Shown here one piece after another: positions 8,255-15,599 of a stretch of 28,803 nt of DNA; the stretch's first letter is position 1; the number at the start of each line of letters is the position of its first letter. The stretch is from positions 1 to 28,803 of the forward strand of contig DCJQ01000004.1 in the NCBI GenBank assembly GCA_002319965.1, read 5' to 3'. The position numbers were made by a program, and so were the translations under genes. This DNA comes from Megasphaera sp. UBA1696. Lineage in GTDB: Bacteria > Bacillota > Negativicutes > Veillonellales > Megasphaeraceae. The notes under the pieces are model-generated. The model had not been told where the DNA came from, ran no database searches, and was given only the letters and a program-made list of their open reading frames with translations.

Positions 8255-9478
8255 ATGACAGAAATCAACGGAAAGCGCTTGTTGACAGAGCTCAAAGAAT
8301 TAGGAAAAATAGGGATTGGAACCGATGGACGCCGTACTCGACTAGCCGCTTCTGACACAGAAAAAGAAGGTCGCGATTATGTCGTCGGTAAAATGAAAGA
8401 GGCCGGTTTAAAAGTCGTTATTGATTATATTGGCAATATTTTTGGCATTTGGGAATCGGAAGAAAATAAAAATATCCCGCCATTCATGGTCGGCTCCCAC
8501 ATCGATACGGTCATCAATGCCGGTCAATACGACGGCTGCTTAGGCGTACTTTCAGGCTTAGAAGTCATTCGCACGCTGAAGGAACAAGGAATCCGGACGA
8601 AACGGCCGATTATCGTAGGTGCTTTTACGAATGAAGAAGGCGTGCGATACGCACCCGATATGATGGGATCTTTAGTATATGCCGGCGGCCTCAGCTGCAA
8701 AAAGGCGCTGGCCACGGTGGGTACAGACGGGACAATTCTCGGAGATGAATTGAAACGCATCGGTTATGGAGGTACCGTCGCACCTGGCTTTGTCACGCCT
8801 TCAGCATTTATTGAGTTGCATGTTGAACAGGGTCCCATCATGGATGCTGCAGGCTATGACATCGGTGCTGTCGATAATCTGCAAGGCATCCACTGGATGA
8901 AAATACACATTGACGGCGTTGCCAATCACGCAGGGACAACGCCTACAAATATGCGCATTGATGCCGGGCTGGCAGCTGCAAAGATAAATGTTTTCTGTCG
9001 AGAAATGGTCGAGAAATCTGGCGGAGTAGCTACAATCGGTACAATCGCCTTTAAGCCGAACGCAGTAAATGTCATCCCCTCAAAAGCAGATTTCACCGTC
9101 GATATTCGCAATTCGAAAAAAGAAAAACTCGACAACGATGAGAAATACTTATTAGACTATCTGAAAACTTTAGAAGAAACAGATCATGTAAAAATTACGA
9201 TACAGCCAATGACAAACTTCGATCCTGTCCCCTTCGACGAAGGTTTATGCAAAAAGATTGAATCTGTCGCAAAATCACGAAATCTAAAAGTACGCCGCAT
9301 GGTTTCCGGTGCCGGTCAAGATGCTCAAATGATGGCACGCATCTGTCCGACAGCTATGATTTTTGTTCCCAGTGTGAAAGGAATCAGTCATAATCCGGAC
9401 GAATATACGACGGATGAAGCAATCATTAACGGAGCAAATGTCTTTCTCGATGTGGTCACAGAAATGGCCAATTTATAA
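8255..9478 (+). CDS. M20-family Zn-dependent N-carbamoyl amino acid hydrolase / allantoate amidohydrolase-like
   Basis: The 407-residue protein belongs to the hydantoinase/carbamoylase branch of the M20 metalloenzymes. It should hydrolyse an N-carbamoyl or ureido group to ammonia, CO2 and an amine. Metal-site residues visible are H82 in GSHIDTV, D93 in QYDGCLG, E127/E128 in NEEG, H189 in IELHVEQG, and a late histidine in GISHNPDEYT. Length is normal for the family (about 410). ATG 8255 follows GGAGG. It is transcribed away from the AraC regulator gene, and a bidirectional terminator lies just after it. The family includes L-N-carbamoylases, beta-ureidopropionases and allantoate amidohydrolases. 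There is no allantoin or hydantoin gene nearby. The neighbouring diaminopropionate lyase makes a ureido-diaminopropionate substrate conceivable, but this is inference. Confidence 0.88.
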   Translation: MTEINGKRLLTELKELGKIGIGTDGRRTRLAASDTEKEGRDYVVGKMKEAGLKVVIDYIGNIFGIWESEENKNIPPFMVGSHIDTVINAGQYDGCLGVLSGLEVIRTLKEQGIRTKRPIIVGAFTNEEGVRYAPDMMGSLVYAGGLSCKKALATVGTDGTILGDELKRIGYGGTVAPGFVTPSAFIELHVEQGPIMDAAGYDIGAVDNLQGIHWMKIHIDGVANHAGTTPTNMRIDAGLAAAKINVFCREMVEKSGGVATIGTIAFKPNAVNVIPSKADFTVDIRNSKKEKLDNDEKYLLDYLKTLEETDHVKITIQPMTNFDPVPFDEGLCKKIESVAKSRNLKVRRMVSGAGQDAQMMARICPTAMIFVPSVKGISHNPDEYTTDEAIINGANVFLDVVTEMANL

Positions 9479-9481
9479 TTT

Positions 9482-9523
9482 CTAAAAAAAAAGAGGGTTG
9501 CCTCATAAACGGCAGCCCTCTTT
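9482..9523. terminator. bidirectional intrinsic terminator
   Basis: A 13-bp stem, AAAGAGGGTTGCC (9490-9502) and GGCAGCCCTCTTT (9511-9523), has one G-U pair. On the minus strand it is followed by nine T, so it best serves the glucosaminidase gene that ends at 9685. On the plus strand it lies just after the carbamoyl hydrolase gene but has only a short T run. Confidence 0.85.
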
Positions 9524-9684
9524 CGTGATTCACGCTTTATTTATTGTTCGTCAAAACATGTTATAGATTCAAACTAAGTCTTTAAACAGGAACCCGATTA
9601 TGGTCACTGCTGCAAGGAGAAACGATGTCGTAAAAGAAATCGTTCATGAGATCAGAACCCGGTCAGCACTTATCCTATTATCTT

Positions 9685-10893
9685 CTATTTATCCAGTTCT
9701 TCACGGAAGAGACGAAGGTTCTCATGGACGCGTTCATTGGCCGTATTGATTCGTCCGGCTTCGGTGAAAGCCCGGCTGCCGGCGTCGTATTTTCCCTGCC
9801 GGAAGTATAAGACGGCCATGGCATTGGCGGCGTCTGCCGACTGCGGTGAAAAGCGGAGGATTTCTCGGAAGGAGCGCAGGGCTTCTTCATCTTTTCCGAG
9901 GTCCATGGCCAGCATTCCGCGATTGTACCAGGCTTCTAAAAATTCGGGCCGAATGGCAATCGCCCTATCATAACTTATAAGGGAATCGTCGAGGCTCCCT
10001 CTTTTTTGCTGAGTCAAGGCCAAATCATACCAGGCCGCCGAAGACGTCTCATTTCGCTTTACCGCTTGGCGGAAATCCTGTTCGGCCAGCCAATAGTAGC
10101 CTTTATGGAAGAAGACGATGCCCCGATAGAGATAGGACGCCGGGTCATCACGGTGAAGGACGACCTTTTCAAAGCCCGTCAGCAAGTCATCATCGCTCCC
10201 GTCCGGCGTCTGAGCTTCGGTCCACATCCAGAGGATTTCCTGGCCGTAATGCTTGCCGGGAACGGCCCAGCGGCCGTTGAGGCCGGTCCAGGCCGATACT
10301 TTTCCGTAGAGTTCGGGATGATTCTGAACGAGGAGTTCGTAGCGCGGATCGACGATGGCCGTTTTCGGCCGTTCCGTCCGGGCATAGGCCAAAAGATGCT
10401 GGATATGGGCGCGGACGCCGAGCTGAGGCGTTGCAAAACTGGCGCCGGGCGCTCCATTTCCCGTCGCACCGAGGCCGCAGAAGTTATTTTGCTCGGGCGA
10501 GACGTCACCGCCATAAGCAAAGTAGCCCGTCTCCTTCAAGGCCTGACAGAGGGCCACATCCGGGCGGATCCCTTCGCGGCCGGCTTCGTCGTAATAAGCC
10601 TGTACGACGTCTTCTAAGGGAGCGTTTAATTTAGGATTGCCATTGCGCTGACGGATGAAGCGAACCATCTGCTCGGGAGACACCGTCGCCGGCCCCATAA
10701 TCGTATCGGATCCTTCCGGGACATCCAGGAAGGGCCGATCATAAGGGGGCAGCATCTGCCAAGGAGCTTTCTCGACAGCCTGTTTATCAACGCCGGCTTC
10801 GGCCTGAACCGGGAAGGGCACGAAAAAGGGCAGGCTCAAGAGCACTGCCCCCATAAGGCCTGCCGAAAGACCTCTTTTCAGCTTAGAATCCAC
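9685..10893 (-). CDS. secreted glucosaminidase-domain protein with C-terminal TPR repeats
   Basis: The 402-residue protein has an N-terminal signal peptide (charged start, hydrophobic core, likely cleavage after VQA at residue 31). A glucosaminidase-type (GH73-like) region at about 90-225 has candidate catalytic E121 in QALKETGYFAYGG, and then NNFCGLGATG. At least three TPR units follow between about 235 and 395 (for example SSAAWYDLALTQQKRGSLDD and EAWYNRGMLAMDLGKDEEAL). It probably trims peptidoglycan outside the membrane, with the TPR part as a protein-binding arm. The start is GTG at 10893, which overlaps the end of the CGGC-protein gene by 11 bp and has GAAGGG 8 nt upstream. It is the last gene of a three-gene operon. 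An alternative is a structural, non-catalytic wall protein. Confidence 0.82.
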   Translation of the reverse strand: MDSKLKRGLSAGLMGAVLLSLPFFVPFPVQAEAGVDKQAVEKAPWQMLPPYDRPFLDVPEGSDTIMGPATVSPEQMVRFIRQRNGNPKLNAPLEDVVQAYYDEAGREGIRPDVALCQALKETGYFAYGGDVSPEQNNFCGLGATGNGAPGASFATPQLGVRAHIQHLLAYARTERPKTAIVDPRYELLVQNHPELYGKVSAWTGLNGRWAVPGKHYGQEILWMWTEAQTPDGSDDDLLTGFEKVVLHRDDPASYLYRGIVFFHKGYYWLAEQDFRQAVKRNETSSAAWYDLALTQQKRGSLDDSLISYDRAIAIRPEFLEAWYNRGMLAMDLGKDEEALRSFREILRFSPQSADAANAMAVLYFRQGKYDAGSRAFTEAGRINTANERVHENLRLFREELDK

Positions 10894-11284
10894 GATAGAT
10901 GCCCTTCTTCCTCTTGGCTTCAGCAGCCTTAGAAATATACGTCCCCAGGACTAAGGGATAACCTTTGCGCTCGATGATCTGCGCCATGTAGTTTCGGAAG
11001 GGACAGGGCGGCCGATGATACGAATCGGATACGACGCACGAGGCGAAATGGATGGTGACGTTTTCTTTTTTATCGCCGTACCGCTTTATCTTCCGGGTCA
11101 AGTTCTCGAGCTTAGCCGCGATGCCGGCACCGCAGCAGCCGCCGCAGGTCATCATGAGAAACCGCGTATCGGCGGGATAGTCGGCCATGGTGTCCACGCG
11201 GTTGGCGAAGGTATTCATGCAGGCGTAGCCGCTGCAGCGCTTTGTAACGATATCACATTGAATGACGACGACTAATTGGGACAT
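10883..11284 (-). CDS. CGGC-domain protein (putative metal binding)
   Basis: This small cytoplasmic protein of 133 residues is cysteine-rich. Visible clusters are CDIVTKRCSGYAC (10-22), the family-naming TCGGCCGAGI near residue 50, and a later FASCVV with PPCPF near residue 95. CGGC proteins are common in anaerobes and are thought to bind a metal or a cofactor, but I know of no firm function. ATG 11284 follows GGAGGG. The gene lies 14 bp after the CpXC-protein gene and overlaps the glucosaminidase gene by 11 bp, so translation of the three is likely coupled. No role linking them is evident. Confidence 0.82.
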   Translation of the reverse strand: MSQLVVVIQCDIVTKRCSGYACMNTFANRVDTMADYPADTRFLMMTCGGCCGAGIAAKLENLTRKIKRYGDKKENVTIHFASCVVSDSYHRPPCPFRNYMAQIIERKGYPLVLGTYISKAAEAKRKKGIYRGF

Positions 11285-11298
11285 AAGAATCCCTCCTT

Positions 11299-11973
11299 TT
11301 AGTTATATACGTAGGTATTCAAGAAATCCTGAGTCCAAGCCTGATCGATGCGGGCCAGAGCCGGTTCTTCTTTCGGCAGATTTTCCGATAAGGACTGTTC
11401 AAACTGACTGTACAAGGGGCTGAGTCCCTCCTGAAAGTCGATATAAGCGCCTTGTTCTGAAGCCTTGTCAAAGAATACCAAGCGAAGGGAGCCGTCATCT
11501 TGACTGACGAAGTGGCAGCTCGTAACCTTAAATTCCTTATCCGGTTCCTTAAATTGAGCCAATGCCGCGGCCTTCGTCAATTCCATCAGGCGGTCATCGA
11601 GGCCTGCTTCGAAAATCGTAATTTTTTCCAGCAAATCTTCTTTCGTCCGGACCAAGCGGAAGACATAGTGATTGGCACTCATTTTCTCAAAGACCTGGTG
11701 ATTCTCCGTCATATCGCGGTCGGCCCGCTGTTCGTCATTTTCGGTCGGCCCGTAGAAGACCATGAAGCGGCGATCGGCATCGTGATATAAGAAACCGTAG
11801 TCGATATTGACCGTCGTGCCGCAGTGCGGGCAGTGATAGTGAAAGGCTTCCAGGGAAGCGATGCTGTCTTTCATTTCCGGATTTTCGACGATGTCGACAC
11901 TGTCCCAAACGGTAAAATTCCCGGCCTTTTGACAAGCAGGACACGTGATTTCTTCTTGATGCTGCATACTCAT
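11299..11973 (-). CDS. CpXC-domain protein with N-terminal zinc ribbon
   Basis: The 224-residue protein opens with a zinc-ribbon pair: CPAC at about 11-14 and CPHC at about 49-52, separated by a beta-rich stretch (FTVWDSVDIVENPEMKDSI). That is the CpXC domain layout. The rest is a mixed, soluble, acidic region with no motif I recognise. No membrane segment or signal peptide is visible, so it is probably cytoplasmic. ATG 11973 has AGAGG 8-9 nt upstream; ATG 11967 is an alternative two codons in. It is the first gene of the operon with the CGGC and glucosaminidase genes. Function unknown. Confidence 0.8.
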   Translation of the reverse strand: MSMQHQEEITCPACQKAGNFTVWDSVDIVENPEMKDSIASLEAFHYHCPHCGTTVNIDYGFLYHDADRRFMVFYGPTENDEQRADRDMTENHQVFEKMSANHYVFRLVRTKEDLLEKITIFEAGLDDRLMELTKAAALAQFKEPDKEFKVTSCHFVSQDDGSLRLVFFDKASEQGAYIDFQEGLSPLYSQFEQSLSENLPKEEPALARIDQAWTQDFLNTYVYN

Positions 11974-12017
11974 GATGAATACCTCTCTTCTCTGCCGCGA
12001 TAGTCGGCGTTTTTTTT

Positions 12018-12023
12018 ATTATA
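12018..12023 (-). promoter_or_regulatory. extended -10 promoter of the CpXC operon
   Basis: On the minus strand the sequence TGGTATAAT gives a consensus -10 box with the TG extension, about 45 bp before the ATG of the CpXC-protein gene. No good -35 box is present, which an extended -10 can tolerate. Confidence 0.5.
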
Positions 12024-12073
12024 CCACAATCATAGACCCCGGCATACGGCCAAACACGGCTCTACAGAGACTT

Positions 12074-12394
12074 CTATGCGCCGCTGGTCACACGCAGTCC
12101 GACGATGCCGGCGACGATGAGACCCACCGACAAGACCTGCCAGGGCGACAGAGATTCTTGAAAGAAAATCAGGCCGGCGATGACGGTTCCGACGATACCG
12201 ATACCCGTCCAAATGGCATAGGCCATGCTGATGGGAAGATGACGCAGGGCCAGACTCAAAAAGATGAAGCTGCCGGCCATGGCGATCAATGTAAGGACAC
12301 TGGGCATGAGTCGTGAAAACCCGTGAGTATATTTCAGGCCGACGGCCCAGCCCATTTCTAAAATACCGGCGATCAATAAGTAAATCCAAGACAT
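12074..12394 (-). CDS. gdx: Gdx-type SMR transporter (guanidinium exporter, SugE family)
   Basis: This is a 106-residue four-helix membrane protein of the small multidrug resistance family. It shows the residues that mark the guanidinium-exporting subgroup: E13 (proton/substrate site), W16, the run AVGLKYTHGFSR (17-28), S42, Y59 and W62. These occupy the positions known in characterised Gdx proteins. The protein works as an antiparallel dimer exchanging protons for guanidinium. ATG 12394 has GGAGAGG 6 nt upstream; the longer reading to 12433 is a shadow that runs through a terminator. The gene stands alone behind a strong promoter and a roughly 110-nt leader ending in an intrinsic terminator (12414-12471), which points to riboswitch control. 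It is not a partner-requiring EmrE-like pair. Confidence 0.93.
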   Translation of the reverse strand: MSWIYLLIAGILEMGWAVGLKYTHGFSRLMPSVLTLIAMAGSFIFLSLALRHLPISMAYAIWTGIGIVGTVIAGLIFFQESLSPWQVLSVGLIVAGIVGLRVTSGA

Positions 12395-12413
12395 ACAAAT
12401 CCTCTCCTTCTCT

Positions 12414-12515
12414 AAAAAAAAGGCACGCTGCACGATTCCAACAAAGGCCTACTGGAATCGTATCGCGTACCCGGCGGTAATCTATATATGCAGTTAACAT
12501 GTTTCTACGGGAGGC
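12414..12515 (-). promoter_or_regulatory. gdx leader with attenuator terminator; candidate guanidine-sensing riboswitch
   Basis: Between the gdx promoter and its ribosome binding site the minus strand encodes a long leader. The 3' part is a clear intrinsic terminator: outer stem GGTACGC (12471-12465) with GCGTGCC (12428-12422), inner 9-bp stem ACGATTCCA (12461-12453) with TGGAATCGT (12440-12432), then eight T (12421-12414). The gdx ribosome binding site follows at once. CTGCAT (12492-12487) upstream can pair with GTGCAG (12433-12428) in the 3' arm, a possible antiterminator. Exporters of this type are commonly under guanidine riboswitches in other bacteria. I do not recognise the class I, II or III cores here. 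Class IV or a new type remains open. Confidence 0.65.
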
Positions 12516-12544
12516 ATTTTATCACAGAAAATTTTCCTTGTCAA
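12516..12544 (-). promoter_or_regulatory. strong promoter of gdx
   Basis: On the minus strand, -35 TTGACA (12539-12544) is perfect, the spacer is 17 bp, and the -10 is TAAAAT (12516-12521) with a TG extension. Transcription should begin near 12508, giving a leader of about 110 nt before the gdx ATG. Such a strong promoter with no visible operator fits control by attenuation. Confidence 0.82.
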
Positions 12545-12684
12545 CAGTCCCGTCCTTTCTTGAAAAGTCGCGTGCCATCACCACAAAATCTTTTCCGGAT
12601 AAACGTTTGACCTTTTTCAACCTACAGACAGGCGAGAGCGGATATGCTATAGTAAAAACAGCAACTGTGAAGGGAGGCATCTCT

Positions 12685-13563
12685 ATGAAAGACGCCTATG
12701 TAAAATTCATGCTGGCAACGGTCATCTACGGTACCAACGGCATCATTGCCAGCCACATTCCGCTGTCGAGCTACGAAATCGTCCTGACCCGAACGGTCCT
12801 GGGCAGCCTGTTTCTAATGGTCCTGACGACCTTTCGCCATGAATGGAGCACCCTCCATCAGATGACGCCAAGAGAATGGCTGCTCTTAGTCTTGGCCGGC
12901 CTCTTTCTGGGCGGAAACTGGATTTTTCTCTATGAAGCCTACCAGCAGATCGGCGTCAGTTTAGCCACCCTCTTGTGCTATATCGGGCCCATTTTAATCA
13001 TGATACTGTCTCGGTTCGTCTTTAAAGAACCCTTCACCCTTCCCAAAGTCACAGCCATGATCTTGGTCACCTTAGGCATCATGGCCATCAACGGAGCCGA
13101 CTTCCAGGCTCACGGCCTGTCCTGGGGCGTCGCCTGCGGCTTTCTCGGCGCCGTCTGCTTTGCCCTCTTGATCATCGTCATGAAAAAGGCAAAGCCCATG
13201 ACGGGCTTCTTTGCCCCGGCCTGTCAGCTCGTCGTCGCCTCACTCCTCGTCGGCGCCGTCACCTATACCATCCCGGCTCCGGCCGTCGATTTAACCCTCC
13301 AAGACCTATCCTACATGGCCATATTAGGCATCGTCAATACGGGACTCGGCTATGCCCTCTATTTTACCGGCGTTCAGCATTTGTCGGCCCAGAGCGTTTC
13401 TATCTGCGGCTATTTCGAGCCCTTCACGGCCCTCCTCTTGTCGGCCCTGATTCTCGGTGAAGTCCTGACGCCCATGCAGTGGCTCGGCGCCGTCCTCATC
13501 CTCGGCGGCGTCGCCTTGAGTGAATTATGGCATCCCTGCAAAAAAAGACAAGAAGCATTGTAA
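12685..13563 (+). CDS. EamA-family (DMT) transporter
   Basis: The 292-residue protein has about ten hydrophobic helices in two repeated EamA halves (roughly 5-140 and 150-285). It belongs to the drug/metabolite transporter superfamily of membrane carriers, often exporters of amino acids or metabolites. Typical pieces are GTNGIIASHIPLSSYEIVLTR in the first half and the second-half ending with LGEVLTPMQWLGAVLILGG. ATG 12685 follows GGGAGG; the reading frame extends upstream to 12499 but without a start signal. The substrate cannot be told. Its 3' end overlaps the end of the convergent LysR gene by 39 bp, with no terminator between them. Confidence 0.88.
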   Translation: MKDAYVKFMLATVIYGTNGIIASHIPLSSYEIVLTRTVLGSLFLMVLTTFRHEWSTLHQMTPREWLLLVLAGLFLGGNWIFLYEAYQQIGVSLATLLCYIGPILIMILSRFVFKEPFTLPKVTAMILVTLGIMAINGADFQAHGLSWGVACGFLGAVCFALLIIVMKKAKPMTGFFAPACQLVVASLLVGAVTYTIPAPAVDLTLQDLSYMAILGIVNTGLGYALYFTGVQHLSAQSVSICGYFEPFTALLLSALILGEVLTPMQWLGAVLILGGVALSELWHPCKKRQEAL

Positions 13564-14376
13564 AGCCTCAGTCATGCCGTCCTGTCGATACGCCAGGACG
13601 GCATATTCGGTAAAAGCGTCGGCTAAGGGAATGACCCGAAGGCCCGGATAGGCATCCCCTTGATGAAGTGGCAGGACGGCAAAACCCTGGGACATGCTGA
13701 CCGTCAAGAGCTGTTCAGACAAATTCTTACATCGATGGATTTCTTCAAAGTCCTGATGAAAAGCCTGTCGAAAATTCTTCCGTATCTTCTCGACGTAAGC
13801 TTGGCTGTCCGACTTGGTCACAAAGGGCGTATGGCCGATGACGGCTTCAATGTCCCCATATCGTTCCCATAAGGAATTGGCGCAGACAAAGGACTGGCGA
13901 ATGGCAAACAAGGGCCGATACGTAAAGGAATCCTTCACCGACTGGGCATCGGAAAAGACGAATCCGTCGAGGAGACCGGCCGCTAAATGACGCTCTAAGT
14001 CAGCGGCGTCATCAAAACTAAAATACAATTTATATTCCGGATAGGCTTCTTCAAACCGGCGCAGCCATAAAGCTTCGACGTATTCCTGCATGGCCATTCC
14101 CAGACGGATTTCGGTATGACCCTTCCGCCGTAAAGAATCGCGAAGGGCTTCATAGGACCGGCAAATCCCCGTCATGCCTTCGTAAAAACGGCGGCCTTCT
14201 GCCGTAAGTGACACACCGCGGTGTTCCCGATAAAAAAGCGTACAGCCTAAATCGCGTTCCAAATGGGTAATATATTTCGTCATCGTCGTCTGGGCGATAT
14301 GGCAATTGCGGGCAGCCTGGGTAAAATTATTCAGCCTCGCCGCTTCTAAAAAATACCGTATCTTGGAAAGATCCAT
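13525..14376 (-). CDS. LysR-family transcriptional regulator
   Basis: The 283-residue protein has the N-terminal winged helix-turn-helix of the family (KIRYFLEAARLNNFTQAARN, then IAQTTMTKYITHLERDLGCTLFYR) and a two-lobed ligand-binding domain from about residue 90. ATG 14376 (MDLSKIRYF) is chosen because GAGGAG lies 7 nt upstream; the frame opens five codons earlier. It diverges from the AEC carrier gene across a 111-bp gap, the usual arrangement for a LysR protein and its target, and converges on the EamA gene. It probably controls the AEC gene. The inducer is unknown. Confidence 0.9.
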   Translation of the reverse strand: MDLSKIRYFLEAARLNNFTQAARNCHIAQTTMTKYITHLERDLGCTLFYREHRGVSLTAEGRRFYEGMTGICRSYEALRDSLRRKGHTEIRLGMAMQEYVEALWLRRFEEAYPEYKLYFSFDDAADLERHLAAGLLDGFVFSDAQSVKDSFTYRPLFAIRQSFVCANSLWERYGDIEAVIGHTPFVTKSDSQAYVEKIRKNFRQAFHQDFEEIHRCKNLSEQLLTVSMSQGFAVLPLHQGDAYPGLRVIPLADAFTEYAVLAYRQDGMTEALQCFLSFFAGMP

Positions 14377-14429
14377 GGTCATTCTCCTCATCCATCACTT
14401 TTTTTCATGGCAAAGTCCGCAGGTTTCAT

Positions 14430-14458
14430 TAGTCAAGACCCATCAGGCATGATAAAAT
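14430..14458 (+). promoter_or_regulatory. candidate promoter of the AEC carrier gene
   Basis: TAGTCA (14430-14435) and TAAAAT (14453-14458) are 17 bp apart, and the -10 has a TG extension. It sits in the gap shared with the divergent LysR gene, so a LysR site would be expected here. I could not point to a clear one. Confidence 0.45.
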
Positions 14459-14487
14459 AAGGAAGTTTTCAGAAAGGAGTCTTGCCA

Positions 14488-15423
14488 ATGAATTACTTTT
14501 CCATCGTACTTGTGCAAATCGTCGGTTTCGTCATCTACATCCTTATCGGCATTGCCGGCGTGCGTATGAAAGTCTTGACCCCTCGTTCTCTCGGCGTCTT
14601 ATCGCAGTTCATTACCAAGATATCCCTGCCGCTGCTCTTATTTACGAATACCCTCAATGGGGCGACGCGCCAAGAGTTCGTCGACGACCTGCCGGTCTTG
14701 GCCGTAACGGCCCTGCTTTATTTTTTATTATACCCTCTCAGCCGACTTTTGGCACGCATCTTTAACCTAAAGGGCAATGAAAATCACGTCTACAGCGCCT
14801 GTTCCATGTTCGGCAACATCGGCTTTATGGGCATCCCCATCGTGGCAGCCGTCTTTCCCGAACAAGGCATGCTCTATATCGCCTTATTTACTGTCGTCGA
14901 CCAACTCCTGCTGTGGACGGTAGGCGTCAATTTAACGGCGCCGACAGACAAGGAAAACGCCATGTCTATTGCCAGCCGCCTCTTAAAGATGATCAACCCG
15001 GCTACGATTGCCGTCACCTTGGCCGTCATCGGCATCTTTATGGATGCCCATCTGCCACAGACCGTCAATGTTCCATTGACCAAGGCCGGTGCCGTGACGA
15101 CGCCTCTGGCCATGATTTACATGGGCGGCTTATTCTGCTTCATCGATCTGAAAAAATATATCGGCAAAAAAGAATTTTACGGCACGGTCCTGGTCAAGAT
15201 GAGCCTCTTTCCCATTTTCTTCTATGAACTGGGCACGATGTTAGGCGTTATGAACGACATCGTCATCACCTTGAGCCTCCTCTCTGCCCTTCCTACCATG
15301 GCCGCCGTCGTCATGCTGGCGCAAAACCAACAGTCTGCCGGAGAATATGCCGCCGGCATGACCTTAGTGACGACAATCTGCTCCATCTTCACCCTGCCCC
15401 TGGTCTGCCTCTATTTTGGTTAA
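14488..15423 (+). CDS. AEC-family (auxin efflux carrier-like) transporter
   Basis: The 311-residue membrane protein has about ten hydrophobic helices in the two-halved AEC layout. Characteristic pieces are VRMKVLTPRSLGVLSQFITKISLPLLLFTN at the N-terminus (residues about 25-55), SMFGNIGFMGIPIV near 112-125, and the closing run PTMAAVVMLAQ. Bacterial members move organic acids such as malate or malonate, or amino acids, by secondary transport. ATG 14488 is used with AAAGGAGT 7 nt upstream; TTG 14482 is possible but unlikely. It is divergent from a LysR regulator and ends at a strong terminator, so it is a single-gene unit. Confidence 0.9.
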   Translation: MNYFSIVLVQIVGFVIYILIGIAGVRMKVLTPRSLGVLSQFITKISLPLLLFTNTLNGATRQEFVDDLPVLAVTALLYFLLYPLSRLLARIFNLKGNENHVYSACSMFGNIGFMGIPIVAAVFPEQGMLYIALFTVVDQLLLWTVGVNLTAPTDKENAMSIASRLLKMINPATIAVTLAVIGIFMDAHLPQTVNVPLTKAGAVTTPLAMIYMGGLFCFIDLKKYIGKKEFYGTVLVKMSLFPIFFYELGTMLGVMNDIVITLSLLSALPTMAAVVMLAQNQQSAGEYAAGMTLVTTICSIFTLPLVCLYFG

Positions 15424-15442
15424 CCCATTTTTACGCAAAACG

Positions 15443-15475
15443 AAAGCTGTCCCATGCATGAGGACAGCTTTTTTT
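15443..15475 (+). terminator. intrinsic terminator of the AEC gene
   Basis: A perfect 10-bp stem, AAAGCTGTCC (15443-15452) and GGACAGCTTT (15462-15471), is followed by a T run to 15475. It lies 20 bp past the stop codon. Confidence 0.92.
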
Positions 15476-15599
15476 CGTGTAGACAACCTAATTTATGAAC
15501 TTGTCACACTTAGGAACAGGCAGCCTGCGAAGGCTCCGGCCGGGCTCAAATGCAGCGTTCCCCCATGCAATCACTGTTTCCCGGCTGCGATAAGCAATC

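Noticed and set aside
12395..12515. Guanidine-I, -II or -III riboswitch before gdx
   Set aside because: The conserved cores I remember for these classes (the ACUGGUCCGAGAG region, paired ACGR loops, and the CCGGACGAGG pseudoknot) are not present. The leader itself is kept as a finding.
13525..13563. 39-bp tail overlap of the EamA and LysR genes as a sign of a frameshift or wrong stop
   Set aside because: Both proteins have normal family length and endings. Convergent tail overlaps of this size are ordinary.
15424..15599. Possible small gene (open frame 15416-15709) after the AEC terminator
   Set aside because: It runs through a terminator and into the antisense of the MATE gene, with no start signal and no recognisable protein.
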